In this document: positions 15,730 through 24,020 of the stretch, in pieces
Layout: each line of letters begins with the position of its first letter
How positions within the stretch are numbered: the first letter of the stretch is position 1
Notes under the pieces: generated by a model
What the model was told of the DNA's origin: nothing
The model's input: the letters and a program-made list of their open reading frames with translations, nothing else
Database searches by the model: none
Assembly: GCA_013821605.1 (NCBI GenBank)
Contig: JACDGP010000043.1
Coordinates: forward strand, 1-40,691
Length of the DNA stretch: 40,691 bases
Source: Herpetosiphonaceae bacterium
GTDB taxonomy: Bacteria; Chloroflexota; Chloroflexia; Chloroflexales; Kallotenuaceae
Direction of reading: 5' to 3'
Made by a program: the position numbers and the translations under genes

Positions 15730-17490
15730 ATGCGACGATGGACGATCCTTTTGATGGTGATGATGCTGGCGAGCACAGTGCATCCCGCCAGCGCAGCCGG
15801 TAGCCGCGTCTTTAACGAGACCGGGGAAACGGTGCGCGATGCACTGCTCGACTTCTGGAATACGAATGGCGGCTTGTCGGTCTTTGGCCTGCCGATCAGT
15901 GACCAGCGCAGTGAGCAAACGTTGCAGGGACGCTTCGATCTCCAGCACTTCGAGCGCCAACGGCTTGAACTGCACTCCGAAAATCAGCCGCCGTATAGTG
16001 TGCTGCTTGGGCGTCTGGGTGATGACCTGTTGAGTCGTCAGGGTCGCAACTGGCACAATGAGCCCGACACGGGCAACCCGTTAGGTGGCAGTTGCCAGCA
16101 CTTCGACACAACGAATCGCGATGTGTGCGGTCCGTTTCTGCAATATTGGCAAACACATGGCCTGAACGATGGCCGATTAGATAGCTATGGCAGGTCCCTG
16201 GCTCTCTGGGGCTACCCGCTGACCGGCGTGAAGAATGAGACAAACTCTTCGGGCGACACCGTGCTTACGCAATGGTTTGAGCGAGCGCGTTTCGAGTACC
16301 ATCCCCAAAACGCCGATCCGTTCAAAGTTCTACTGGGGCGGCTGGGGGCCGAGACGTATGACCCACAACATCCGAATGGTGGAACGACGACCTATGTCAG
16401 CAAGACATTGAGCAATGGGCATACGCTCCAAGTGCCCCAAGGCTTCGATATCCAACTTTTAACCGAGGGCCTGAACCGGCCGCGCCTGATGGCGGTCGAC
16501 GGCCAGGGCAACGTTTTTGTCGCGGAGATGGGTGCGGGACGCGTGCTGGTGTATCACGCAGGAACACAGCAGATCGACTGGCACGCGCCACTTGTTTTTG
16601 TCCAGGGGCTGACCAATCCCCATAGTATTCTGGTCGTGGGTGATCAGGTATATATCGCGGCTGAAGACCAGGTGGTACGCGTCGCCATGAACAACTTTCA
16701 TTTTGACGGTCAGCCAGCACCGTATACCAAGTTAATCGATCTGCCGACCGGTCGCGACCCGCTGTATGGTCATCAAACGCGCACCCTAGCACTCGGACCG
16801 GATAACAAACTGTATATTTCGATCGGCTCGTCCTGCGATCTATGCGTGGAAGACGATCCGCGGCGGGCCTCCGTGATGCGCTTCAACCTTGACGGTAGCG
16901 GCGGAGAAGTCTTCGCGAGCGGCCTGCGCAACTCGGTTGGTATTGCATTTCGACCCGGTACCAACGAGCTGTGGGGCGTCGATAACGGTCGTAATAAGCT
17001 GGGCGACAACATCCCGCCCGAAGAGTTGAATCACATCGTACAGGGCGGGAACTACGGCTGGCCCTACTGCTACGGCAACCGCGTGCCTAACCCAGAGTTT
17101 AATGATCCAGCGAAGTGTGCCAATACGCTGCCGCCGGCGTATACCATGGACGCACATATCGCGCCGCTCGGCATGATCTTTTATGATCACACGGCATTCC
17201 CACCGGCTTATCAAGATGATGCGCTCGTAGCGATTCACGGTTCGAGCGAGCGGAGCGCACCGGAAGGCTATAACGTCGTTCGCATCCGCTTCAAAGATGG
17301 GCAACCGGTTGGCCAAGAAGATTTGGTGCGCGGCTGGCTGGTTGACGGCACATGGTGGGGCCGACCGGCTGGGTTGGTCATCGATAACTCGGGCGGCCTC
17401 ATTATTGCGGATGATGATCCCGGTACTCACGTCGGACGACTCTACCGGCTGGTCTACACAGGTAGCAATGGTACGACTAACTCCAAGTAG
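15730..17490 (+). CDS. Secreted PQQ-type sugar dehydrogenase with two N-terminal FWxxNGG repeats
   Basis: A 586-aa protein. Signal peptide at 1-23. Two copies of an extracellular repeat follow: FWNTNGGLSVFGLPIS ... HFERQRLELH ... VLLGRLGDDLL (about 36-105) and YWQTHGLNDG ... LALWGYPLTG ... QWFERARFEYHP ... VLLGRLGAETY (about 132-215). Residues about 235-575 form a beta-propeller of the glucose/sorbosone dehydrogenase family (GLNRPRLMAVDGQGNVFVAE, GHQTRTLALGPDNKLYIS, FASGLRNSVGIAFRP, GGNYGWPYCYG, PAGLVIDNSGGLIIADD). It probably oxidises a sugar outside the cell with PQQ; the cofactor residues were not verified. Same strand as the next two genes. Confidence 0.85.
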   Translation: MRRWTILLMVMMLASTVHPASAAGSRVFNETGETVRDALLDFWNTNGGLSVFGLPISDQRSEQTLQGRFDLQHFERQRLELHSENQPPYSVLLGRLGDDLLSRQGRNWHNEPDTGNPLGGSCQHFDTTNRDVCGPFLQYWQTHGLNDGRLDSYGRSLALWGYPLTGVKNETNSSGDTVLTQWFERARFEYHPQNADPFKVLLGRLGAETYDPQHPNGGTTTYVSKTLSNGHTLQVPQGFDIQLLTEGLNRPRLMAVDGQGNVFVAEMGAGRVLVYHAGTQQIDWHAPLVFVQGLTNPHSILVVGDQVYIAAEDQVVRVAMNNFHFDGQPAPYTKLIDLPTGRDPLYGHQTRTLALGPDNKLYISIGSSCDLCVEDDPRRASVMRFNLDGSGGEVFASGLRNSVGIAFRPGTNELWGVDNGRNKLGDNIPPEELNHIVQGGNYGWPYCYGNRVPNPEFNDPAKCANTLPPAYTMDAHIAPLGMIFYDHTAFPPAYQDDALVAIHGSSERSAPEGYNVVRIRFKDGQPVGQEDLVRGWLVDGTWWGRPAGLVIDNSGGLIIADDDPGTHVGRLYRLVYTGSNGTTNSK

Positions 17491-17554
17491 GGCAGCGTGG
17501 AATTCGGTTTGGGCGAAACGAGTATCTTTTATCGGCCGAGTGGAGGGGTCTCGT

Positions 17555-17860
17555 ATGCAGGTACTTAGTATCGAGTTGGATGACGGGGTGTACGAAAAGT
17601 TGGCAGCGGAGGCTCGCCGGCTGCATGCTGAGGATGCTGACGTCGTTGAGGGTAGGATGGTGGATACGGAGTCCGGTCGTCCTCTGGAACTCGATCTTGA
17701 GAGCTATTGTGCGAGCTTGGCTACAGCCCTGGTAGAAGAGGGCATCGAGCGGCGGCTAACGGGTGATCTCGTTTCCGAGTTGGAGCAACGACTCGCGGAA
17801 GCACAGCGCGAGAATCAGCGATTGAATACTGCTCTGGCTGATCTCAAAAGCTATAGCTAG
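17555..17860 (+). CDS. Hypothetical protein with C-terminal coiled coil, 101 aa
   Basis: A 101-aa soluble protein. The N-terminal segment MQVLSIELDDGVYEKLAAEA looks like a ribbon-helix-helix style strand and helix, followed by a Glu/Asp-rich middle and a C-terminal coiled coil with regular Leu spacing (LEQRLAEAQRENQRLNTAL). TGGAGGGG precedes the ATG at 17555, five bases away, which favours this start over longer ones. It follows the sugar dehydrogenase by 64 bases. It might be a DNA-binding dimer, but I recognise no family. Confidence 0.6.
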   Translation: MQVLSIELDDGVYEKLAAEARRLHAEDADVVEGRMVDTESGRPLELDLESYCASLATALVEEGIERRLTGDLVSELEQRLAEAQRENQRLNTALADLKSYS

Positions 17861-17880
17861 CTCCGCTACCTCCAAACGTC

Positions 17881-17912
17881 GCACCGCCCCTGCGCGTGGT
17901 CAGGGGCGGTGC
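17881..17912 (+). terminator. Hairpin terminator
   Basis: GCACCGCCCCTG (17881-17892) pairs perfectly with CAGGGGCGGTGC (17901-17912), an eight-base loop. It lies just after the 101-aa gene. No U-run. Confidence 0.65.
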
Positions 17913-17915
17913 TGA

Positions 17916-17947
17916 TTGATATGCCGCATCCCATGCTGCTATATAAT
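17916..17947 (+). promoter_or_regulatory. Possible promoter of the second repeat protein gene
   Basis: TATAAT at 17942-17947 is a consensus -10 box, about 60 bases before the ATG at 18009. The best upstream hexamer, TTGATA at 17916-17921, is 20 bases away, so the -35 assignment is weak. Confidence 0.4.
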
Positions 17948-18008
17948 GAAGAAAGTCCATTTTGCTTTCAGTCTAGCAGCCAATCATAGGCCAAAGAAAG
18001 GATTCACT

Positions 18009-19019
18009 ATGCATCGTCGCCTATCGGTCGTCATCGTTGCCCTGCTCGCGCTCCTCCTTATTTTACCGGCGACCAGCCTGCTTGCAGCCCCACAGTGCTT
18101 CCCCATCGTGCCCAGCATCACCAACTGTATTGATGGCCGGTTCAGTAGCTTCTGGAGCAGCAACGGTGGTCTGCCGGTCTTTGGCTATCCCATTACAGCA
18201 CAGCGTGCTGAGGTCAATACAGATACACAAAAGAGCTATCAGACGCAATGGTTTGAGCGCAATCGCTTTGAGCAACACCCCGAACTGGTCGCGCCCTATG
18301 ACGTGCTGCTCGGTCGGCTGGGCGTTGAGGTGCTCAAGGCGCAGGGTCGGGATTGGCAAAGCTTGCCTAAGGGCGATCCAGCAAAGCCGCACTATTTCGC
18401 TCAGACGAGGCATGCGATTGATGGCACGTTTTGGGATTACTGGCGTGGCTACGGGCTAGATTTGGGGGATGCAGGTGTCAGTGAACGGGAAAGCTTGGCG
18501 CTCTTCGGCTATCCGATCTCGGAGCCACAGCTAGAAACTAATGCCAATGGTGATAGCGTCTTGACGCAGTGGTTTGAGCGAGCACGCTTCGAACTGCACT
18601 CCGAAGCCGGTAACGTCGTGCTGCTTGGTTTCCTGGGCAAGGAACGACTGGGTACGCTCACACCACCGGCGCCAACGCCAACGCCTAAACCAACGGCGAC
18701 ACCTAATCCATGCAGCGGTGTACCTGCACCTGTGAATGCGCGTATTGCCCCGAGCGCGTGCTTTAAGGCGGGGACACAGATCACAATGGATATCTTTAAC
18801 TTTGCGCCGGGTGAAGCGATCGCCTATTGGCTTACCGATCCGACCGGCAAGGCCATGCGGTCGACAGCAATTGTACGAAGCGGATCAACTGGTGCCGTTG
18901 ATGGCATCCCCTACGACACAACTGTACTGAGCACCATGCCCAAGGGCTTGTGGTATTTTGTCTTCTTGGGCAAGGCGAGCCAGCAGCAGTCAATTGTGTA
19001 CTTCAAAATTGTGCCATAG
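18009..19019 (+). CDS. Secreted protein with two FWxxNGG repeats
   Basis: A 336-aa exported protein, signal peptide 1-27. Two repeats match those in the sugar dehydrogenase gene: FWSSNGGLPVFGYPIT ... QWFERNRFEQHPE ... VLLGRLGVEVL (about 45-112) and YWRGYGLDLG ... LALFGYPISE ... QWFERARFELHSE ... VLLGFLGKERL (about 140-215). A proline/threonine linker (PPAPTPTPKPTATPNP) leads to a C-terminal beta-sandwich-like domain with two cysteines (PNPCSGV, PSACFKAG). AAAGGATT precedes the ATG at 18009. Likely a surface or wall-associated protein. The repeats resemble LGFP repeats in size and pattern; function unknown. Confidence 0.8.
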   Translation: MHRRLSVVIVALLALLLILPATSLLAAPQCFPIVPSITNCIDGRFSSFWSSNGGLPVFGYPITAQRAEVNTDTQKSYQTQWFERNRFEQHPELVAPYDVLLGRLGVEVLKAQGRDWQSLPKGDPAKPHYFAQTRHAIDGTFWDYWRGYGLDLGDAGVSERESLALFGYPISEPQLETNANGDSVLTQWFERARFELHSEAGNVVLLGFLGKERLGTLTPPAPTPTPKPTATPNPCSGVPAPVNARIAPSACFKAGTQITMDIFNFAPGEAIAYWLTDPTGKAMRSTAIVRSGSTGAVDGIPYDTTVLSTMPKGLWYFVFLGKASQQQSIVYFKIVP

Positions 19020-19059
19020 CCGCCCATGCTCATAGTGATATGCTGCTCATGAAATACAG

Positions 19060-19093
19060 GTGCGGTCTGCCTATAGCTGTCGGCAGACCGCAC
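19060..19093. terminator. Shared hairpin terminator
   Basis: GTGCGGTCTGCC (19060-19071) pairs with GGCAGACCGCAC (19082-19093), a perfect 12-bp stem with a ten-base loop, between the convergent repeat-protein and PspC genes. Confidence 0.7.
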
Positions 19094-19112
19094 TATCTTA
19101 TCGGAGCGCGAA

Positions 19113-19574
19113 TTAGTTCTTGCGCAACAGGTAAACACCGGTTGCCAGGAGCATCAGTGCCAACACGGGGCCGCTCAAATGGACAAAGCTGGCCAGCATC
19201 ACCGCGCCGAGCCCAAGCAGGATGACGCCAAGCTTTTGGTTACGACCGACGGTTGACATCGGCTGGGCCAGCGGTTGACCGGTCTGCGGATCGAAGCGCG
19301 GTTGTGTCGGGGTGTTTGCTGCTACCGAATGGCTGACCTGCTGACCAAACTGTTGGACACCGGTGAATGCCTGGTTGACCATCGACGGTGCGCCATCCTG
19401 TGGCATTGCCAGCCACAGGGCGACATACAAAATAACACCGATGCCCGTGGCGAAGGTCATCAAAACGAAGCCAAGCCGAACCAGTACCGGATCGACTCCA
19501 AAATAGTTGCCTAAGCCGCCACATACTCCACCGATCAGCTTCTCGTTGCTTGAGCGCATGAGCTGCGTATGCAT
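19113..19574 (-). CDS. PspC domain membrane protein
   Basis: A 153-aa protein. The N-terminal PspC domain (about 5-60) is clear: LIGGVCGGLGNYFGVDPVLVRLGFVL in two pieces, then a transmembrane helix GVILYVALWLAMP. A Gln/Pro-rich linker follows and a C-terminal hydrophobic hairpin (about 113-148) ends LLRKN. PspC proteins sit in the inner membrane and take part in envelope-stress sensing or anchoring; full phage-shock partners are not in this window. AAGGAGGG precedes the ATG. It follows the MFS gene on the same strand with 82 bases between. Confidence 0.88.
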   Translation of the reverse strand: MHTQLMRSSNEKLIGGVCGGLGNYFGVDPVLVRLGFVLMTFATGIGVILYVALWLAMPQDGAPSMVNQAFTGVQQFGQQVSHSVAANTPTQPRFDPQTGQPLAQPMSTVGRNQKLGVILLGLGAVMLASFVHLSGPVLALMLLATGVYLLRKN

Positions 19575-19656
19575 GTTTGCCCTCCTTATCGTTTGCCTGT
19601 TGTGTGCTCGCTATGACGCGCAAGGCTGGAGCAATGTTGCATCAGCGGCAGCGTAC

Positions 19657-20889
19657 TTATTCGGTCGTATTGGCTGAGAAACCGGTTGCTGAGGCTGCGC
19701 TCCCTGCGGAGAGGCGTAGCGTGACACTGAGGATGCCGCCGAGCCCTACCAGCACCGCCGACGCGCCAAAAACGACTGGGATACCAAAGTTCGCGGTCGT
19801 AGCACCGAGCAGTGGACCAAGAAACCAGGCAAATTGTGCCGGCAAGCGCGAAAAGTTGAGCACCGCCGAACGGCGTTCGGGATGAACGCGCAGGGCGATC
19901 AACGCAACGATCGTGGCGTCCACCCCGCCTTGCACCAGGCCTTGCGCTATCCGCCAGTCACGGAAAGGTCCCAGCGCCGCACTCACGGTCTGGCCGACAA
20001 GGGCGATCACAATGCCAATGATCGTCAGGCGTAGTACCAACATAAAGCCGAAGCGATCACCTAAACGCCCCCACAAGGGAGTCATGAGCGCCATACCTAA
20101 CCCCGATAGGGTCAGCACCAAACCGATTGTGCTGGGTAAGCGGGCAGCCGGACCGCTGTATAGGTCGGCGATCCGTAGGGGCACGTAGGGCTGGACCGTG
20201 GTAATGCCAAGCACGACCAAAAAGTTAAGGGCGAACAAGCGCACGACCAGTGGTTGGTCAACGATGTTGCGACCTGCAGCACCAATCGAGGCCCAAACCG
20301 ACTCACTCGTTGCTCGTGGCTGAAGCTGTTCCCGTAAGATCAATGTGAGCAGCAGCGCAATGATCATGGTCAGTCCGGCATCGAGCAGCAACAGCCCACG
20401 AATGCCGAAGTGTTCGATGAACTGACCGCCGAAGGCCGGTCCTAACGCTTGTCCCAGCACCGGACCGGCACCAATAATGGCGACGGCGGTTCCCAGCCGC
20501 TCTCGTGGCGTCGTTTCGGCTTGAGCGGCCAGCATGATGCCGGTGTTGCCTAGCACAAAGCCGGTCAGAAAGCGCGCCAGTGCCAACATCCAAACATTGA
20601 CGCTGAAAGCCGCCAGCACGAACAGGACGGCTTCGACATAGGCCGAACGAGCAATGATCAGCTTACGGCCATAACGGTCGGCCCAGACCGCCCAGAAGGG
20701 CAGGAGCGGTAAGCCCAGCACAAAGCCGAGCGCACCCAAGAGACCGGTCCAAGTCGGGATCGAAGTGTCGGCGACATGCAGTTGTTTGAGGTACAAAGGC
20801 GTGAAGGCACCGAGGTGTCCGAAGGCAAGCGACTCAACGACGCCGGTGAGGGCAAACAACAGCATGGTCAGGCGCCAAGAGTTACGCAT
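19657..20889 (-). CDS. Major facilitator superfamily transporter
   Basis: A 410-aa membrane protein with about 12 hydrophobic helices in two halves. The signature loop between helices 2 and 3 reads PFWAVWADRYGRKLIIARS, and the equivalent in the second half is PLWGRLGDRFGFMLVLR. Loop and helix spacing fit drug:H+ antiporter-type MFS exporters. AAAGGAGC precedes the ATG at 20889. It is just downstream of the SRP RNA terminator and may share a transcript with pspC. The substrate cannot be predicted. Confidence 0.88.
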   Translation of the reverse strand: MRNSWRLTMLLFALTGVVESLAFGHLGAFTPLYLKQLHVADTSIPTWTGLLGALGFVLGLPLLPFWAVWADRYGRKLIIARSAYVEAVLFVLAAFSVNVWMLALARFLTGFVLGNTGIMLAAQAETTPRERLGTAVAIIGAGPVLGQALGPAFGGQFIEHFGIRGLLLLDAGLTMIIALLLTLILREQLQPRATSESVWASIGAAGRNIVDQPLVVRLFALNFLVVLGITTVQPYVPLRIADLYSGPAARLPSTIGLVLTLSGLGMALMTPLWGRLGDRFGFMLVLRLTIIGIVIALVGQTVSAALGPFRDWRIAQGLVQGGVDATIVALIALRVHPERRSAVLNFSRLPAQFAWFLGPLLGATTANFGIPVVFGASAVLVGLGGILSVTLRLSAGSAASATGFSANTTE

Positions 20890-20923
20890 GCACGCTCCTT
20901 TGCGTGGGTACTGTGCTACATCA

Positions 20924-20951
20924 AAAATGGTCAGCCGGTGCTGACCATTTT
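20924..20951 (-). terminator. Terminator of the SRP RNA gene
   Basis: AAAATGGTCAGC (20924-20935) pairs with GCTGACCATTTT (20940-20951) around CGGT. Read on the minus strand the hairpin is followed by T-rich sequence, as expected for an intrinsic terminator just after the SRP RNA. Confidence 0.8.
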
Positions 20952-20963
20952 AAAAGCTGAGGC

Positions 20964-21075
20964 CTGAACCAATTAGGCGACCCTACGACACCCACAGTGA
21001 CTCACGTACCGTTGCTGCCTTCCGGCCCTGGCGGGGTTAGCAAGTGTGCGCCGCGTAAGACCCAATTGATCCAGA
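20964..21075 (-). ncRNA. ffs: Signal recognition particle RNA, small bacterial type (4.5S)
   Basis: The minus strand of 21003-21040 contains the conserved domain IV loop: GCCAGGGCCGGAAGGCAGCAA, with GGAA tetraloop and the asymmetric internal loop that binds Ffh. The arms close into one long hairpin: the 5' segment GGATCAATTGGG (21072-21061) pairs with CCTAATTGGTTC, and TCTTACG with CGTAGGG. The total is about 105-110 nt, the small SRP RNA form without an Alu domain. A promoter lies upstream and an intrinsic terminator downstream. End points are estimated from the pairing to within a few bases. Confidence 0.93.
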
Positions 21076-21090
21076 CCAACAGCGGCCCAT

Positions 21091-21119
21091 AGTATACCGC
21101 AGCTTCCCTTGGGGCGCAA
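21091..21119 (-). promoter_or_regulatory. SRP RNA promoter
   Basis: Minus-strand TTGCGC (21114-21119), exactly 17 bases, TATACT (21091-21096). Transcription would begin near 21084, about ten bases before the paired 5' end of the RNA. Confidence 0.65.
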
Positions 21120-21169
21120 TGCATGTGCCGCAGCCCCACACCCTCAAGCGGCAGTCTGTATTGCGTGTG

Positions 21170-21865
21170 CTAGAGGGCCTTTTCTGCCGTAATTAACGTG
21201 ACATTCAACCCACCACTCGCTAACAAGCTGAGCGCAGTATCTTCTGGCTCACTCCGGAGCATGTGCTCGCGGTAGACAGTCGCAGCCGATTGCCGGACTG
21301 CGCGACGTCGATCTTCGGTTAGAAAAGCGGTAAACCCAGCTTCACCGAGGATGGCACGGTAAACTGCAGCCGGTCGCGTCTGGGTCAACACGGGAGCTTG
21401 CGTAACTTGGGCACTCGCATCGGCGGCGAGTTGGTCACGATACGGTGACAGCGCAACCATACCTAAGCGACCAGCATGACGCAACACCCGCGCCAGTTCG
21501 CGCGCGGTTTGCAAAAGGTTGGTCGTGACGGGACTGGCGACGATGACGACGTCAAAAGAAGCGGCGTCGAAAGGTAATGCGGAAAGCACGCCACGTTCAA
21601 TCACCAAGCGGTTGTCGTTGGGCTCAACCGCAAAATCGGTATCGGTCAACATCGTAACGTGGCAACCAAAGCTTTGCACCAGCGTCAAGCCGGTCATACC
21701 CACATCACCTGGAATCAACAAAACGTGGTCACTTGGCTGAAGGGCAAGCACGCTGCCCAACTGGCGTACCAGTGCATGGGCTTCTTGTGATAGCGAGGTT
21801 GTAAGAACGGTCTGTAATGGATTTAGTGGAAACCCTGGAGTTCCCGATTGATCAGTTGTTTGCAT
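21170..21865 (-). CDS. SAM-dependent methyltransferase-like protein
   Basis: A 231-aa class I methyltransferase-like protein. Strand 1/motif I is VLLIPGDVGMTGLTL (about 48-62), a weak form of the glycine-rich SAM loop. Motif II acid TDTDF (about 75) and motif IV FDVVIVASPVTTN (about 104) follow, then RELARVLRHAGRLGMVAL, the usual 'arm' after strand 4. The glycine loop deviates from GxGxG, so activity is uncertain. It is transcribed away from the DnaA-box region. Target unknown. Confidence 0.7.
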   Translation of the reverse strand: MQTTDQSGTPGFPLNPLQTVLTTSLSQEAHALVRQLGSVLALQPSDHVLLIPGDVGMTGLTLVQSFGCHVTMLTDTDFAVEPNDNRLVIERGVLSALPFDAASFDVVIVASPVTTNLLQTARELARVLRHAGRLGMVALSPYRDQLAADASAQVTQAPVLTQTRPAAVYRAILGEAGFTAFLTEDRRRAVRQSAATVYREHMLRSEPEDTALSLLASGGLNVTLITAEKAL

Positions 21866-22308
21866 CCTATTTCTCCTACTCCCATGGCTCGCCGTATAGC
21901 AACCGCCGGACCAATGGCTTTAGCTTTCCACATCCTCACTCTTTTCCTTCTCTATTAAAGTAAGTAGTCGTAGTAGGGGATGTGGATACGTTGGTAACTA
22001 CGTTCTAGCTGATGGCAGAGATGTATATCGCTAGTCCTACTTTGGGGATAGCCATCCCCACTATCCCCATCCGTGCTCCTTCGTTGAAATAATCACCGAC
22101 ATACCCCCAACTATCGGTCACGTATCCCCAAGCTACGTACCATAGCCCGCCGTGGTTATCCACATAACGTAGAGTTTATCCACAACAACATCGTGTTTAT
22201 CCACATGTTGCACGCTACGTGTGGATTATATTTGCATAAAACTCTTTGCAATAAATAGCAGCTACCAGATGTTCTGATAGCTGCTACGCTTCACGTTATC
22301 CGTTACGT
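21866..22308. other. Putative chromosomal replication origin (DnaA-box cluster)
   Basis: A 440-base gap without genes that holds three perfect DnaA boxes TTATCCACA on the plus strand (22156-22164, 22176-22184, 22197-22205), spaced 20 and 21 bases, i.e. two helical turns, and a near-perfect one on the minus strand (TGTGGATTA, 22220-22228). A further one-mismatch box GTATCCACA is on the minus strand at 21981-21989. Several TATCCCCA-like variants lie between 22040 and 22130. An AT-rich stretch (about 22226-22260) adjoins the cluster and could be the unwinding element. No dnaA or dnaN gene is in the window, so this rests on the box array alone. Confidence 0.65.
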
Positions 22309-22908
22309 TTATGAGCTTTCTTCGGGCGGCTTTGGCTTTTCGAGACTATTAATAAAATCGCGGAAGACCGATAAACTTTCCTCGTTGACGTCGCGCTCTT
22401 CGGTTTCTTCACGGGCGGTGGTGGTTGGGCGTCGCTCGGTTTCGGTGCGTTCCGAACCTCGGGGAGCCGGCAGCAGGGGAGTTTCTTCCTCTTCTGTCTC
22501 CTCTTCCTCATCCATCGCTTGACCGCCTTGGTCCAAGACCGCTTCGGCAACATAGATCGGCACGTCCGCACGTAGTGCCAGGGCGATCGCGTCGCTTGAG
22601 CGCGCATCGATTTCACGCCGTCCGTTACGCGTGTTGATCGACAGCAAGGCATAGTATGTGCCTTCCTGTAATTGCGAGATCAGCACGTGCTCGACTGACC
22701 CACCTAGTTCGCTAATAATGTTTTTGAGCAGATCGTGGGTCATGGGGCGCGGTGGCGCTTCACCTTGCATGGAACGAGCAATCGCCTCGGCCAGGAAGGG
22801 ATCAATGTAGATCGGCAGATAGCGTCGGTTATCACTATCGCGCAGCAGCACAATACGCTGTTGCGTGAGCAGACTTACGCGAATACTATCAACAGTTACT
22901 CGAATCAT
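22309..22908 (-). CDS. Bifunctional nuclease family protein (DUF151)
   Basis: A 199-aa protein. Residues 1-130 are the DUF151 domain: MIRVTVDSIRVSL, RRYLPIYIDPFLAEAIA, RPMTHDLLKNIISELGG, YYALLSI and DARSSDAIALALRADVPIYV are all family hallmarks. Members have been reported as DNase/RNase in plants and bacteria. The C-terminal 65 residues are a low-complexity Glu/Thr-rich tail ending in a short helix. The ATG at 22908 is preferred because AAAGGTGG lies five bases upstream and the family starts M-x-x-V-x-V. It is next to the putative origin, transcribed toward it. Confidence 0.9.
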   Translation of the reverse strand: MIRVTVDSIRVSLLTQQRIVLLRDSDNRRYLPIYIDPFLAEAIARSMQGEAPPRPMTHDLLKNIISELGGSVEHVLISQLQEGTYYALLSINTRNGRREIDARSSDAIALALRADVPIYVAEAVLDQGGQAMDEEEETEEEETPLLPAPRGSERTETERRPTTTAREETEERDVNEESLSVFRDFINSLEKPKPPEESS

Positions 22909-23129
22909 ACTGCCACCTTTCTGTGCAGATACCCTCCATACCAATGATGGAACTATCGCACATGGATTCTAACACCGTCAACGCCTGACCGTCAAGGGTT
23001 ACGCTGGCTGGAACAGTGGAGCACCATTTGATGAAGCGCCGGCTGTATTGACCGGTGCATTAATTGCTCGCGTCCGGAGCGCTTTTGTATGCTACGATTC
23101 CCATATGATGATAGCAAGGAAGGCAGTGC
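22909..23129. other. Intergenic region between divergent genes
   Basis: No gene seen. It must hold the promoters of the DUF151 gene (minus) and the hydrolase gene (plus), but no clear -35/-10 pair stands out. Confidence 0.3.
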
Positions 23130-24020
23130 GTGGATCAATGCGCGTTCTTTGTTGCCGGCAATGAAATCGGCTGTTTACTGGTACATGGCTTTACCGGCGG
23201 TCCGGACGACCTGCGGCCCTTAGCCGATCAGCTTGCGGCGTGTGGTTATAGTGTGGCGTTGCCCCTGCTGCCCGGTCATGGCAACCATAATGTCGAACTC
23301 GGTAAGTATCGCTGGCAAGCCTGGTCTGCAGCGGTCCATGAGCAGTTAGTCGAGCTGCGTAAGCGTTGCCGTGTGATCGTCCTGATCGGGTTTTCGATGG
23401 GTGGTGCACTCAGCCTGCTGGAGATGACCCGGCAACCGCCCGACCTGCTGATCTTGCTGGCACCAGCACTCGGACTAGGCCGTCATTGGATCGATCATGT
23501 GCAACTGCCGCTCTTGCGGGCCTTGAAGTACGTCAGGCCGTGGTTCTATCCATTTGCTGGGGCCGATTTCCAAAGTCCGCAGGTTCGTGCCCAGTTAGCG
23601 GCGGGAGCACCAGTTGATGCTGACTTTGACGATCCTGCTGTACAGGCGATGCTACGGCGGCAAGTTCGTTTGTCGACCGCTGCAATCGACCAGTTCTACC
23701 GGCTGGCTCGTCGCGCTGACCGGCTCGGCAAGCAGATTACACAGCCAACGTTGATCATGCATGGACGCTTCGACAGGACGATTCCGGCGAGCTATTCGAT
23801 CAAGCTCTACCAGCGCCTAGGGAGCGCCGATAAAGTCTTACGCTGGTGGGATTCTGATCATATGCTGGTGACCGGCCCTGAAGGGCCGGCGATCGTCGCA
23901 GCGATCATGCGCTGGCTCGCTCAGCAGTTGCCGGTAGCAGCGGCTCGGCCGCAGGGCATGACCCCGGACACCAGCGACGAGGCGCAGCCCGCATCACCGT
24001 TGACGGGCGTACGCGCGTGA
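23130..24020 (+). CDS. Alpha/beta hydrolase (carboxylesterase/monoacylglycerol lipase-like)
   Basis: A 296-aa serine hydrolase resembling Est30-type carboxylesterases. Oxyanion segment VHGFTGGPDDLRPLA (about 18-32); nucleophile Ser89 in GFSMGG; acid Asp215 in MHGRFDRTIP; base His244 in DSDHML. The start is GTG with AAGGAAGG upstream. No signal peptide, so probably cytoplasmic. Its stop overlaps the start of the membrane protein gene (GTGA), implying translational coupling. Likely substrates are short- to medium-chain esters; the last 40 residues are a disordered Pro/Ala-rich tail. Confidence 0.88.
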   Translation: MDQCAFFVAGNEIGCLLVHGFTGGPDDLRPLADQLAACGYSVALPLLPGHGNHNVELGKYRWQAWSAAVHEQLVELRKRCRVIVLIGFSMGGALSLLEMTRQPPDLLILLAPALGLGRHWIDHVQLPLLRALKYVRPWFYPFAGADFQSPQVRAQLAAGAPVDADFDDPAVQAMLRRQVRLSTAAIDQFYRLARRADRLGKQITQPTLIMHGRFDRTIPASYSIKLYQRLGSADKVLRWWDSDHMLVTGPEGPAIVAAIMRWLAQQLPVAAARPQGMTPDTSDEAQPASPLTGVRA

